Positions 51,055 to 60,546 of a stretch of 64,000 nucleotides of DNA are shown one piece after another (position 1 is the stretch's first letter; each line of letters opens with the position of its first letter). The position numbers were made by a program, and so were the translations under genes. Below the pieces are notes generated by a model. The model worked only from the letters and a program-made list of their open reading frames with translations, had not been told where the DNA came from and searched no databases. Origin of the DNA: Flavobacterium cutihirudinis (GTDB taxonomy: Bacteria > Bacteroidota > Bacteroidia > Flavobacteriales > Flavobacteriaceae); assembly GCF_003385895.1 (NCBI RefSeq), contig NZ_QRDQ01000008.1, positions 1 to 64,000 on the forward strand. Direction: 5' to 3'.

Positions 51055-52632
51055 TTATTTCTTTGGATTCAGAATCGTTTTAATCATTACATCTTCCTTC
51101 AAAACCACATCATAATAATAGATTTCTCCATACAACTGACGAGCAAACTCGGCAGTAATATAACGATTAACGAGTGCTTTTGTTTTATCAAACTTCAAGT
51201 CCAAACCTGTCATATAAACGTAGTTTTTGAACTTTTTGAAATATTCGTCAGAGGTTTTCATTTTTTCCAAAAACTCATTAAAACGCAAGCCAGCAAACGC
51301 ATCTCTGTTTTTATCGAGTTCTTCAAAAACAAAATGGCCTACAATTCCGGTTTGTAATAAATAAGCAACATTTTCATTTCCGTGTTCCGCTTCCATCGGA
51401 ACAAAAACATCCGGAACGATTCCGCCGCCGCCGTAAACAATTTTACCTTTTGGCGTTTTAAATTTCAAAGAATCCGCTACTTTGATACTGTCTTTTGCAT
51501 AAAGTTCACCTGACTTTATTCTGGCTTCTGATTCTTTAAAATATTCTTCATTTCCTTTTTTATACGGTTTCTGAATCGATCTTCCTGTTGGCGTATAATA
51601 ACGCGCCACAGTCAATCTTACAGCCGATCCGTCATTGAAATCCATTTCTCTTTGAACTAAACCTTTCCCAAAAGAACGGCGTCCAACGATAGTTCCACGA
51701 TCATTATCCTGAATCGCTCCTGCTAAAATTTCGCTTGCAGAAGCACTGTTTTCATTTATTAAAACATAAACTTTCCCAGTTTCAAAACTTCCGGCTTTTG
51801 TTGCGTATGTTTTTTCTGTTGAACCGTTTTTGTTTTTGGTAAAAACAATCAGTTGTTTGTCTTTCAAAAATTCGTCGGCAATTGCTACTGCTTCTTCCAT
51901 ATAACCTCCGCCATTATCGCGAAGATCAATTACCAGTGACTGAATTCCTTTTTGTTTTAATCTTGTTAAACCTGTTTTAAATTCATTGAACGTAGTTTCG
52001 GCAAAACGATTGATTTTTATGTATCCAACATTATTTCCAACCAATAAAGAAGCATCAACACTCTTTATCGGAATAATATCTCTTTTGATTTTGAATTTGA
52101 GTTTCTTTTGCTCGGATTTTCTAAAAACTGTCAATTCGATTTCAGAGCCCTGGGCGCCTTTCAATTTCGAAAACAAACTATCTGAAGGCAGTTTTCGTCC
52201 AAATAACTTGGTTTTTCCTGCAAATAAAATTCGATCTCCTGATTTTAATCCTGCTTTCGCGGAAGGTCCGTTTTCGACGGGTTTAATAATGGCAACAGAA
52301 TCTTTATACATATAAAAATTAATTCCGATTCCAACGAAATCTCCTTTCATACTTTCGGCCACTTCGGCCTGTTCGCTTGGCGGAATATAAACAGAATGCG
52401 GATCTAATTTTGAAAGAATATTATCAACTGTCAGGTTTACAATTGAGTCTGTATTTACACTGTCGACATATTCGTTATTAATAAAATCGATCAGTTTATT
52501 GAGTTTGGTTTTGGAGTAATTTTTAGCCAAAAGCTGATCATCTGCAGGAGCATTCATCACGCTTCCGAGTAAAGTACCGAGAGCAAAAGTGGCTCCGATA
52601 ACAATTGGCAGATATTTAGAATTAAATCTCAT
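51055..52632 (-). CDS. S41-family carboxyl-terminal processing protease
   Basis: The 525-residue protein has an N-terminal membrane or signal helix (about 8-26), a PDZ domain (about 95-180) and the S41 core with catalytic Ser298 (NSASASE) and Lys323 (RSFGKG). It degrades or trims periplasmic proteins. The order protease-deaminase-HupE is in one direction with a one-base overlap between the first two, so the three genes are probably one transcript. The C-terminal 100 residues are beyond the core and not recognised. Confidence 0.93.
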   Translation of the reverse strand: MRFNSKYLPIVIGATFALGTLLGSVMNAPADDQLLAKNYSKTKLNKLIDFINNEYVDSVNTDSIVNLTVDNILSKLDPHSVYIPPSEQAEVAESMKGDFVGIGINFYMYKDSVAIIKPVENGPSAKAGLKSGDRILFAGKTKLFGRKLPSDSLFSKLKGAQGSEIELTVFRKSEQKKLKFKIKRDIIPIKSVDASLLVGNNVGYIKINRFAETTFNEFKTGLTRLKQKGIQSLVIDLRDNGGGYMEEAVAIADEFLKDKQLIVFTKNKNGSTEKTYATKAGSFETGKVYVLINENSASASEILAGAIQDNDRGTIVGRRSFGKGLVQREMDFNDGSAVRLTVARYYTPTGRSIQKPYKKGNEEYFKESEARIKSGELYAKDSIKVADSLKFKTPKGKIVYGGGGIVPDVFVPMEAEHGNENVAYLLQTGIVGHFVFEELDKNRDAFAGLRFNEFLEKMKTSDEYFKKFKNYVYMTGLDLKFDKTKALVNRYITAEFARQLYGEIYYYDVVLKEDVMIKTILNPKK

Positions 52633-53063
52633 TACTCTTCTAAAACAGGAATATGTAGTACTTCAACTCCTGCTTTTATTAAAAATTGAATTCCGGAATC
52701 ATCACGATATCCATCTTTGTATACTACTCTTTTTATTCCCGACTGATGTATCAATTTACTGCATTCTTTGCAAGGAGAAAGCGTTATATACAAAGTTGCT
52801 CCTTCGCAAGATTGCGTTGACCTTGCCACTTTCAAAATTGCATTTGCCTCAGCATGAAGAACATCCCAACGGGTTAAGCCATCTTCATCTTCGCAGCAAT
52901 TTTCAAATCCGGAAGGCGTACCGTTGTAGCCATCCGAAATAATCATTCGGTCTTTTACGATAATGGCGCCTACTTGTTTGCGTTTGCAGTACGAAAGCAA
53001 GCTCCATTCTTTTGCAATTCGCAAATACGCTTTATCGTATTTGTTTAATTTTTTTATCTCCAT
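52632..53063 (-). CDS. dCMP/cytidine deaminase-family protein
   Basis: The 143-residue protein has the zinc site HAE (H70, E72) and PCKEC (C98, C101), typical for dCMP deaminase-type (ComEB-like) enzymes that make dUMP from dCMP. The N-terminal extension is short. It overlaps the protease gene by one base. Confidence 0.9.
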   Translation of the reverse strand: MEIKKLNKYDKAYLRIAKEWSLLSYCKRKQVGAIIVKDRMIISDGYNGTPSGFENCCEDEDGLTRWDVLHAEANAILKVARSTQSCEGATLYITLSPCKECSKLIHQSGIKRVVYKDGYRDDSGIQFLIKAGVEVLHIPVLEE

Positions 53064-53068
53064 TTATT

Positions 53069-53662
53069 TTATCTGTTCCAAATTGGGCTTTCAATAATCA
53101 TCGGAATCACAACTCCAACAATGAAAGCCGACATTACAAGTGCCCAATCGCGCTTTGAAAAACGAAATACGGTCTGCACTATATATGATAGTACCAAAAC
53201 TACAAAAACTACTACTAACTGCGCTGCTTCGATCCCTAACGCAAATTCCCCTAAAGGTATTAATTTTGAAGTTGACGAACCTCCTAAAATCGTTTTAAAA
53301 TAATTTGAAAATCCAAGTCCGTGTATAATTCCAAAAAACAATGTTACGAAGAAAATTAGATTTAAACCATCATTTTTTGTCGCTTTTCCGGCAGTAAACA
53401 AATGATATAAAGCTGTTATTAAAATCGTTATTGGTATTAAAAATTCAACCAGATTAACTTTTACTGCAATTATTCCGAAAACAGAAAGTATTAATGCGAT
53501 GGTATGGCCAATTGTAAAAACCGAAACCAAAAGTAAAATACGTTTCCAATCTTTGAAGGAATAAGGAACTGTTAATGCGATTAGAAAAAGAACGTGATCA
53601 TAGGCATTGATATCTAAAACGTGTTTTAATCCTATTTGAAAATAAATCCAAAACTCTGACAT
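53069..53662 (-). CDS. HupE/UreJ-family membrane protein
   Basis: The 197-residue protein has about six membrane helices and conserved His in GLKHVLDIN (about 11-20), FTIGHTIALIL (about 49) and FGIIHGLGFSN (about 112). HupE/UreJ proteins import nickel for hydrogenase or urease in some bacteria; no such enzyme genes are in the window, so the metal and role are open. It is 5 bases from the deaminase gene. Confidence 0.88.
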   Translation of the reverse strand: MSEFWIYFQIGLKHVLDINAYDHVLFLIALTVPYSFKDWKRILLLVSVFTIGHTIALILSVFGIIAVKVNLVEFLIPITILITALYHLFTAGKATKNDGLNLIFFVTLFFGIIHGLGFSNYFKTILGGSSTSKLIPLGEFALGIEAAQLVVVFVVLVLSYIVQTVFRFSKRDWALVMSAFIVGVVIPMIIESPIWNR

Positions 53663-53801
53663 AGGGTACTGCTATTAAATGATTAGGGGATGTAAACTTA
53701 CGACTTATTTTGAAAATGTCGCGAAGTCCATCTCTAAAACAACGCAGAAAAATACGTTAAATTTTATGAGTAATTTAAAATCGTTAAATTAAAATAAGAT
53801 T

Positions 53802-53809
53802 TATATTTG
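53802..53809 (+). promoter_or_regulatory. Probable -7 box for the TerB gene
   Basis: TATATTTG fits TAnnTTTG, 23 bases before the start codon at 53832. No -33 TTG is apparent. Confidence 0.42.
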
Positions 53810-53831
53810 TGTTATAAAAAACTTTATAATT

Positions 53832-54263
53832 ATGTCATTTTCAGAATTATTTGATAGCGAATTCAAGCAAAGAAACAAAGGACACTTTTCAGCTATCGTT
53901 CGTGTAGCATTAGCAGACGGAGTTGTGTACCCAGAAGAAAAAGCCTTTTTGGACAAATTGGCTTCCCGTTTAGAAATTACAGAGTCTGAGTACGAAGAAA
54001 TCCTTAGCGATCCGTTAAAATATCCTATTAATCCACCGTACTCATATGTACAGCGTTTAGAACGTTTATATGACTTAACAAGAATGGTACATGTTGATCA
54101 TCATCTTGAGGATAAACAAGAAGTATTATTGAAAAAGATAAGCGTAGCTTTAGGATTTACTCCAAGTAACGTGGATTATATTATTGCAAAAGCTTTGTCA
54201 TTAGTAGATCAAAAAGTTGACGGAGATACTTTTATCTACGAAATGCAACATATGCATAAATAG
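53832..54263 (+). CDS. TerB-family protein
   Basis: The 143-residue helical protein has the TerB layout with IVRVALADGVVYPEEKAFLDKLASRL (about residues 20-45, a conserved acidic loop) and a second acidic helix VDHHLEDKQEVLLKKI. TerB domains bind metal and occur with tellurite resistance loci or phage defence systems, but also, as here, as solo chromosomal genes without ter partners. The tellurite label should not be read as function. Confidence 0.86.
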   Translation: MSFSELFDSEFKQRNKGHFSAIVRVALADGVVYPEEKAFLDKLASRLEITESEYEEILSDPLKYPINPPYSYVQRLERLYDLTRMVHVDHHLEDKQEVLLKKISVALGFTPSNVDYIIAKALSLVDQKVDGDTFIYEMQHMHK

Positions 54264-54337
54264 TATTCAGTTTTTAGTGTTCAGTCGCGGTCGCAGTTTT
54301 GTAACGGCGATTGAAATTTAATTGAAGACAATAAAAT

Positions 54338-54368
54338 AACCCGACAGGTTTTAAAAACCTGTCGGGTT
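54338..54368 (+). terminator. Intrinsic terminator after TerB
   Basis: aacccgacaggtttt (54338-54352) with its inverse (to 54368) forms an almost loopless palindrome, followed by TGCTGTTTTT. The same sequence returns at 54575-54606. Confidence 0.8.
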
Positions 54369-54449
54369 TGCTGTTTTTAGGCAAAAACATACTGTAAATG
54401 CAAATTTGGTTTACTTAATTTCTAATGAACAATATTATATTCTTTATTC

Positions 54450-54550
54450 AACTGGACTGAAGTCCAGCCCTACAATATAATTCGTTCCTTTGGAACTTTA
54501 AAAGAGCCTTTGGCTCGGTCTATATTGTAGGGCTGGGCTTTTGTCCGGTT
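54450..54550. repeat. Long inverted repeat between two terminators
   Basis: Arms of about 30 bases, aactggactgaagtccagcc... (54450-54479) and its imperfect inverse (54521-54550), enclose two small hairpins: ttcctttggaa (about 54484-54496) and gagcctttggctc (about 54504-54516). It lies between a convergent pair of genes. The arm sequence resembles a recurrent Bacteroidota intergenic repeat from memory. Confidence 0.75.
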
Positions 54551-54574
54551 GGATGTGTGAAGATGTGAAAAAAT

Positions 54575-54606
54575 AACCCGACAGGTTTTTAAAAACCTGT
54601 CGGGCT
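54575..54606 (-). terminator. Intrinsic terminator of fbp
   Basis: The palindrome aacccgacaggttttt with its inverse (54575-54606) is followed on the minus strand by TTATTTTTTC, 43 bases after the fbp stop. It is nearly identical to the TerB terminator on the other side of the repeat. Confidence 0.8.
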
Positions 54607-54648
54607 TAAATTGTAGACTGAATACTAAAAACTGACCACTGAATACTT

Positions 54649-55653
54649 TTATTCAGCTGCCATAAATTCCTCCGCTTTTTCTACCATATTTTTGCTTCCG
54701 CAGAAAAACGGAACTCTTTGGTGCAATTCCGTTGGCTGAATTTCCATAATTCGGTTAAAACCGTCGGTTGCTTTTCCGCCTGCTTGTTCAGCAATAAACG
54801 CCATCGGATTACATTCGTATAACAAACGTAGTTTTCCTTTTGGTGCTTTAGAACTTGTTGGATAAAGATAAATTCCTCCTTTGATCATATTTCGATGAAA
54901 ATCGGCTACCAAACTTCCGATATATCTAGAAGTGTAAGGTCTGTCTTCTTCTTCGCGTTGACAATATTTAATGTAGTTTTTTACTCCTTGCGGAAAATGA
55001 ACATAATTTCCTTCGTTCACCGAATAGATATTTCCGTTTTCCGGAAACTTCATATTTGGATGTGAAAGGTAAAATGTACCAATTGCCGGATTCAGTGTAA
55101 AACCATTTACTCCATGTCCAGTTGTATATACAAGCATAGTCGAAGTTCCATAAATTACATATCCTGCTGCCACTTGATTGATTCCCGGTTGTAAAAAATC
55201 CTCGCTTGTTACCGGAGTTCCTATTGGCGTAATTCTTCTGAAAACAGAAAAAATTGTCCCTACAGAAACATTTACATCAATGTTTGAAGATCCGTCAAGC
55301 GGATCCATTAAGATCACGTACTTATTATTATGACTGTTGTCGCTCCCCTGAACAGTTATAAAATCGTCGTTTTCTTCAGAAGCAATACCACAGACAATCT
55401 CACGGTTTATTAACGTCTGGATAAATACTTCATTGGCATAGACATCTAATTTTTGCTGATCTTCTCCCTGGATATTTTGTTCGCCTGCAGCGCCAATAAT
55501 ATCCACTAATCCAGCTTGGTTTACTTTATAGTTGACGACTTTGGCCGCCAAACGTATAGAGTTGATAATTCGGGAAAGCTCCCCCGACGAATACTGAAAT
55601 GCTTTTTGGTTCTCAATAATAAACTCTCCCAGTGTTTTATTGCGTTCTTCCAT
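54649..55653 (-). CDS. fbp: Fructose-1,6-bisphosphatase class I
   Basis: Fbp dephosphorylates fructose-1,6-bisphosphate in gluconeogenesis. The 334-residue protein has the class I motif [13 protein letters not shown] (about 116-128), with the acidic metal ligands, and the C-terminal [29 protein letters not shown] with the active-site residues. It diverges from an acetyltransferase gene. Confidence 0.95.
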   Translation of the reverse strand: MEERNKTLGEFIIENQKAFQYSSGELSRIINSIRLAAKVVNYKVNQAGLVDIIGAAGEQNIQGEDQQKLDVYANEVFIQTLINREIVCGIASEENDDFITVQGSDNSHNNKYVILMDPLDGSSNIDVNVSVGTIFSVFRRITPIGTPVTSEDFLQPGINQVAAGYVIYGTSTMLVYTTGHGVNGFTLNPAIGTFYLSHPNMKFPENGNIYSVNEGNYVHFPQGVKNYIKYCQREEEDRPYTSRYIGSLVADFHRNMIKGGIYLYPTSSKAPKGKLRLLYECNPMAFIAEQAGGKATDGFNRIMEIQPTELHQRVPFFCGSKNMVEKAEEFMAAE

Positions 55654-55725
55654 TACTATATCGTTGTAGTTTTATTTTTAAGTCACAAATATCGCCTTTT
55701 TTGTGAGAATGGTTTAAAAATTATT

Positions 55726-55753
55726 TTGTTAGTTTGCTACTATTGTATATTTG
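55726..55753 (+). promoter_or_regulatory. Promoter of the acetyltransferase gene
   Basis: TTG (55726-55728), a 17-base spacer and TATATTTG (55746-55753) match the consensus. The start codon is 71 bases further on. Confidence 0.55.
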
Positions 55754-55824
55754 CTAATTATCTGCAAAAAGTAGCTGTTAAAAAAGTGCTTTTTTAGCTA
55801 ATAAACAATTAATAATACGAATAT

Positions 55825-56325
55825 ATGAATATTAGAAAAGGAAATCCTGAAGACATGAAATCGGTGTTGGGGCTAATTCAGGAGCTTGCAATATTCGAAA
55901 AAGAACCTGATGCTGTTGTAATTACAGAAGACGATTTAATACGCGATGGTTTTGGAGAAAAACCACTTTTTCAGGTTTTTGTGGCAGAGATTGAAAGTGA
56001 TTCCGAAGAAAGTAAAAACGGGAAAGAAATAGTTGGAATTGCGTTATTTTACTATCGCTATTCTACCTGGAAAGGAAAGACAATACATCTTGAAGATTTG
56101 ATTGTGAAAGAAAAAATGCGCGGCACTGGTTTGGGATCGGCACTTTATGCTGAAATCATGAAAGAAGGCAAGAAGGAAAATGTTCGAAGAATTGAATGGA
56201 ATGTTTTAGACTGGAATACACCGGCAGTAAAATTTTACGAGAATTCAGGCGCAAAGATTCTCGAAGAATGGAGAGTCGTTCACATGGATGAAGCAGGAAT
56301 TAATTCGTTCTTAGAAAAGTTATAA
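55825..56325 (+). CDS. GNAT-family N-acetyltransferase
   Basis: The 166-residue protein resembles diamine acetyltransferases: the acetyl-CoA-binding VKEKMRGTGLGSALYAEIMK (about 95-114) and the later NVLDWNTPAVKFYENSGAKIL (about 125-145), which is characteristic of that branch. It may acetylate polyamines or amino compounds. Position between fbp and aspartate kinase gives no clue to substrate. Confidence 0.88.
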   Translation: MNIRKGNPEDMKSVLGLIQELAIFEKEPDAVVITEDDLIRDGFGEKPLFQVFVAEIESDSEESKNGKEIVGIALFYYRYSTWKGKTIHLEDLIVKEKMRGTGLGSALYAEIMKEGKKENVRRIEWNVLDWNTPAVKFYENSGAKILEEWRVVHMDEAGINSFLEKL

Positions 56326-56337
56326 AAGAAATATTTT

Positions 56338-56442
56338 GCCACGAATTCCACGAATTAGCACGAATTAATTAGTGAAAATTTGCGCAATTCGTGGCAAACC
56401 GACATAGATTATAAAATCATTTTAATCCTTATAATCTGTGGC
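56338..56442. repeat. Composite of GCCACGAATT and GCCACAGATT repeats
   Basis: gccacgaatt (56338-56347) with aattcgtggc (56386-56395) forms a 10-bp inverted repeat; straight after it 56407-56442 is the inverse of the element at 36261-36296. A run of three aaatct units follows, before lysC. Confidence 0.7.
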
Positions 56443-56508
56443 AAAAAAACAAAATACTAGGTTTCGATTTGAATCTGAAATCTAAAATCTAAAATCTATT
56501 AATTAAAA

Positions 56509-57768
56509 ATGAGAGTATTTAAATTTGGTGGAGCATCTGTAAAAGATGCAGATGGAATTAAAAACGTATATGACGTTTTACAAAAAGTAGGTTATGAAGA
56601 CGTAATTCTGGTAGTTTCGGCTATGGGAAAAACAACAAATGCTCTTGAAGTTGTAATCAAGAACTATTTTGAAAAATCGACAGAATTGAGTTCTTCTGTA
56701 CAGGAAATAAAAAAATATCACAATCAAATATTATTGGATTTATTCGAAGATGAAAACCATGCGGTTTTTGCTGCTGTAAATGAGCAGTTTTCTGAACTTG
56801 AATATTTCTTAGCACACAATAAATCGCCAAACTACAATTTCGTTTACGATCAGGTTGTAAGTTTTGGAGAATTGATTTCTACAAATATTTTAAGTCATTT
56901 TATGAATTTTATGGGAATTCAGACGCAATGGCTTGATGTTCGTAATTTCATTAAAACAAATGCAAACTACAGAGACGCTGAAGTTGATTGGGAAACGACA
57001 CAACAAAATATCAGTAAAAATGTTCCGAGAAAACAACTAAACATTACACAAGGATTTTTAGGTGCTGACGAAAACAACTTCACAACAACTCTAGGTCGTG
57101 AAGGTTCTGATTATACTGCCGGAATTTTTGCTTATTGCTTAAATGCTGAAAGTGTAACGATCTGGAAAGACGTTCCGGGAGTTATGAATGCGGATCCGCG
57201 TTATTTTGAAAATGCAAGTTTGTTAAATCAAATTTCATATCGTGAAGCAATCGAATTGGCTTTTTACGGAGCAACTGTTATTCACCCGAAAACATTGCAA
57301 CCTTTACAGAAAAAAGAAATTCCGTTGTACGTTAAATCTTTTATCAATCCGTTATTGAAAGGAACTTGCGTTTCTAAAGGTGTTGATTTAGAACCACAAT
57401 ATCCATGTTTTATTGTAAAAAGAGAACAGCTTTTAATTTCTCTTTCCTCAATTGATTTTTCTTTTATTATGGAAGAAAACATCAGTGAGATTTTTGGATT
57501 ATTCCATGAATTTAAAATTAAAGTAAACTTGATTCAGAATTCTGCGATTAGTTTTTCTGTTTGTGTGGAAGATAAATTTGGAAACTTCCCAGAGTTGAAC
57601 GCAATTCTTTCGAAAAAATTCAAAGTAGAATACAGCGAAAATGTAACTTTATATACTATCCGTCACTTTACGGAAGAAGCTGCTCAAACGGTTGAAGCGA
57701 ACAAAGAAGTTTTATTGAAACAAGTTAGCCGCGAAACCATGCAGATTGTAACTAAAGAACTAAACTAA
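56509..57768 (+). CDS. lysC: Aspartate kinase
   Basis: Monofunctional aspartate kinase, the first step to lysine, threonine, methionine and diaminopimelate. The 419-residue protein begins with the KFGGASV motif (5-11; most members have KFGGTSV), and has TLGREGSDYTAG (about 196-207) and FYGATVIHPKTLQP (about 248-261). A C-terminal ACT region (about 300-400) would carry feedback control. No leader or lysine riboswitch is recognised upstream. Confidence 0.95.
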   Translation: MRVFKFGGASVKDADGIKNVYDVLQKVGYEDVILVVSAMGKTTNALEVVIKNYFEKSTELSSSVQEIKKYHNQILLDLFEDENHAVFAAVNEQFSELEYFLAHNKSPNYNFVYDQVVSFGELISTNILSHFMNFMGIQTQWLDVRNFIKTNANYRDAEVDWETTQQNISKNVPRKQLNITQGFLGADENNFTTTLGREGSDYTAGIFAYCLNAESVTIWKDVPGVMNADPRYFENASLLNQISYREAIELAFYGATVIHPKTLQPLQKKEIPLYVKSFINPLLKGTCVSKGVDLEPQYPCFIVKREQLLISLSSIDFSFIMEENISEIFGLFHEFKIKVNLIQNSAISFSVCVEDKFGNFPELNAILSKKFKVEYSENVTLYTIRHFTEEAAQTVEANKEVLLKQVSRETMQIVTKELN

Positions 57769-57811
57769 TAGTTTTTTAAAAGGTAATTATTTCAATTCAA
57801 CATATATTTAG

Positions 57812-57839
57812 AAAGGCTTCACCTAATTGTGAAGCCTTT
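57812..57839 (+). terminator. Intrinsic terminator of lysC
   Basis: aaaggcttcac (57812-57822) with gtgaagccttt (57829-57839), then TTTTATTT. Confidence 0.88.
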
Positions 57840-57969
57840 TTTATTTATAAGAATTTTCCTTTACCTAAAAGTTTCATTAACTTTACTTTCTAGCAATCAG
57901 ATTACTGTTTTTAAAACATGAATTATCTTCGGACGATTTATAAAGCAAACTCACTACTACACTTTAATT

Positions 57970-58191
57970 ATGACTAAAAAACATATTTCGCTACTTATTC
58001 TAATTATTGGAATATTATTTATAGGTTCAAACTTGATTCCTTTAGCATCAAAAGAATTCAGAGATATTACTTTTTCTGACTTCAGACTTTCAATTGGCCC
58101 ATTCTTAACCTGTATTGCAATGTTTTTGATCTATAAAGGAGAAATTAAAAAAGAAAAAAGCACTGCAAAACAAGACAAACAATACCATTAA
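57970..58191 (+). CDS. Small membrane protein of unknown function
   Basis: The 73-residue protein has two hydrophobic segments (about 7-24 and 42-58) and a Lys-rich tail. I do not recognise it. It ends 4 bases before the convergent TonB-dependent receptor gene; the true end of expression is unclear, as no terminator separates them. Confidence 0.62.
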   Translation: MTKKHISLLILIIGILFIGSNLIPLASKEFRDITFSDFRLSIGPFLTCIAMFLIYKGEIKKEKSTAKQDKQYH

Positions 58192-58195
58192 AAAA

Positions 58196-60445
58196 TTATC
58201 TTGCTCTATTATTCTCTGTCTGTTCAATTTCAGATTTCTTATAATTTGCCTTTTTTGAATCCCCAAAACTATACGTTGCGATAAGTTTAAAATAGTTACT
58301 TGTATAGGTTCTATGATAATAAATTTGAGTTTCTCCGACATTATAATCTCCGGAAACCATGAACTTATGAAAAATGTCATTTGCTGAGAAATTGAGTTTT
58401 AAAGCTTCTTTAAAAAAAATTCTTTCTATTCCTAAAGTAACTGTCGAACGGCTGTTTTCAGTTCCTAATCCATAACTTCGGTCGCTTAAATACCAAGCTA
58501 AAAATTGAAGTTTGAAAAGCTTCGGAATTGTAAATGTATTATTAGAATACAAATAAAATTGAGGTTTTACAGGACTGAAAACAAATCCATAAAAATTATC
58601 TACAGATTTCTGCCAGGTAATGCTCGCTGTATTAACAGAATTCCACCATTTGACGTTGAAAGATCTCGATAGCGAAGTAAAAAAAGTATGTCCTTTTTCC
58701 AGATTTAATGCTCTTAAAACATAACTATTTGGTGTATCACCACGTAACGCTGCAGCAGAAATAGGATCAATTTTATACGTATATCCTATTTTAAAATCAA
58801 ACTTTTTGTACATCGTACCTATTTCAAAGGCATGTGTTTTCTCCGGAAGCAAATTTGGATTTCCTTCAATTGTAGTAAATGGATCCTGATAAATTACATA
58901 CGGATTTAAAGCTTGATATCTTGGCCTTGTTATTCTCGCAGCATACGAAAAATGCCCTTTCCAATCTTCCGAAAAATCAAAATTTAAAAGTGCATTGGGG
59001 AAAAAATTGCCATAGCTTTTTTCAAATTCCTGAACTTTCTTTGCATCCGTAAATAAATTATAGCTTGTTTTTTCCGCTCTTGCTCCAATTGAAAAATTAA
59101 ATCTATTATTCCACGTTTTGACATAGTTGAAATAAGCTGCAGCAATTTTTTCATTGTATTCAAAATCACTCAAAAGTTCTTCGTCTAATTCAAAATCCGA
59201 ATTATCAGCAGAGATAAGGAAATCTGTTCCCGATTTTATGGTAGTATAACTAAACTTTGCACCCGTTTCAAATCTTGTTTTTTCATCGATTTTTTTTGTA
59301 TAATCTGCCTGAATCGCAAAGATATTTATTCTGCTTCCTACATTATTCTTCAAATATCTCTCTGAATCTGTTTCTGCAACAAAGCTGTTTTCTTCGATAA
59401 AATCGCCTATTGTCTGATTGTAATTAGAAAATTGTGAACCCACAAAAAGTGTAGCACCTTTTTGGGTTGTCAAATTATAATTCAAATTGATAAACTGATT
59501 TAACAAAACATCATTTCTGTCTATATCGGTGGCATAAAGACTATTTCCCGATTTATTAGTTATCGAATTTCTACTTTCTGTAATGCCGCCCAAATCGTTC
59601 ACATTTCCGCTATAAGCTAAGGAAATATAATCTTTAGAAGAAAAATTATATTGAAGTCCGAAACCAAAATTGGAATAATTATTAAAACGTCTTTTCCAGT
59701 CCGTTGTCAATTCAGATTTCATAAAATCATCAGGATTTGGGCGCGTTCTTGTAGTATACAACAATTCACGATTTCTTCCTAATTGCAAACCGTAATTACT
59801 TATGAAAGAGAATTTTCCTTTAGAATAACTAAAATCAAAAAGCGTGTTGTAACTCGTTCCGCCAAATTTCGAAGCCGATACATGTTGGTTTGCAGTTCCC
59901 ATTATACCGCTTTCAACATTTTGCTTTGTAATAATATTGATAACTGCTTTTCCTTCGGCATCATATCTGGCAGATGGATTCGAAATAACTTCAATCTTGG
60001 CAATTTGCGAAACCGGAATCGCAGCAAAACGTTCGTAATTAATCAAAATTCCATTGAGGTAAATAATTGCTTCGCCTTTTCCGAGTACGCTTATTTGCCC
60101 TTCCGCAACCACAACACTCGGCACTCGGCTTAATAACTCATTTACTGAACTACTTGTTGCAAGAACAGTTCCGTTTACATTGACATCAATATTTCCGTTT
60201 GCTCCATATTTTACTAATAAAGGTTGGCTTTTTATAACCACTTCATTTAACTCATTGTGCTCTTTCTCTTGAATAAGTACAGTATCTTGAGGAGATTTTA
60301 ATAACTTCGCGAAGAGTACATCATCACTATAATAACTTTTATCTGTGACTTTTTTTATGCGTTGTGCTTTTATTTCTATTGATGAAAAAATCAGAAAAAA
60401 AACACATAGGATAACCAATTTTTGAAATCTCATAAACTTTAACAA
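58196..60445 (-). CDS. TonB-dependent outer-membrane receptor
   Basis: The 749-residue protein has a signal peptide (about 1-28), a short N-terminal region without the usual carboxypeptidase-like domain, a plug domain (about 65-175, with NELLSRVPSVVVAEGQISVLGKG and ISNPSARYDAEG) and a long beta-barrel with aromatic strand ends. Family members import iron chelates, vitamins or glycans through TonB; the cluster at 7.9-10.8 kb could supply energy. No SusD partner is adjacent, so glycan use is not indicated. A second Met four residues in (60433) could also be the start. Confidence 0.9.
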   Translation of the reverse strand: MLKFMRFQKLVILCVFFLIFSSIEIKAQRIKKVTDKSYYSDDVLFAKLLKSPQDTVLIQEKEHNELNEVVIKSQPLLVKYGANGNIDVNVNGTVLATSSSVNELLSRVPSVVVAEGQISVLGKGEAIIYLNGILINYERFAAIPVSQIAKIEVISNPSARYDAEGKAVINIITKQNVESGIMGTANQHVSASKFGGTSYNTLFDFSYSKGKFSFISNYGLQLGRNRELLYTTRTRPNPDDFMKSELTTDWKRRFNNYSNFGFGLQYNFSSKDYISLAYSGNVNDLGGITESRNSITNKSGNSLYATDIDRNDVLLNQFINLNYNLTTQKGATLFVGSQFSNYNQTIGDFIEENSFVAETDSERYLKNNVGSRINIFAIQADYTKKIDEKTRFETGAKFSYTTIKSGTDFLISADNSDFELDEELLSDFEYNEKIAAAYFNYVKTWNNRFNFSIGARAEKTSYNLFTDAKKVQEFEKSYGNFFPNALLNFDFSEDWKGHFSYAARITRPRYQALNPYVIYQDPFTTIEGNPNLLPEKTHAFEIGTMYKKFDFKIGYTYKIDPISAAALRGDTPNSYVLRALNLEKGHTFFTSLSRSFNVKWWNSVNTASITWQKSVDNFYGFVFSPVKPQFYLYSNNTFTIPKLFKLQFLAWYLSDRSYGLGTENSRSTVTLGIERIFFKEALKLNFSANDIFHKFMVSGDYNVGETQIYYHRTYTSNYFKLIATYSFGDSKKANYKKSEIEQTENNRAR

Positions 60446-60546
60446 TTAGCAGTTTGACTTTGATGAAACAAAAGTCAGCTCTTAATTGCTTTACGAGGTA
60501 ATCGAAAACGAAATCAGGAGTACGAATTTATAATTCGGCACTATGT

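Noticed and set aside
53832..54263. Tellurite resistance system at the TerB gene
   Set aside because: No terA, terC, terD, terE or terZ partner is nearby. The solo gene is of a general family and does not support a resistance or defence locus.
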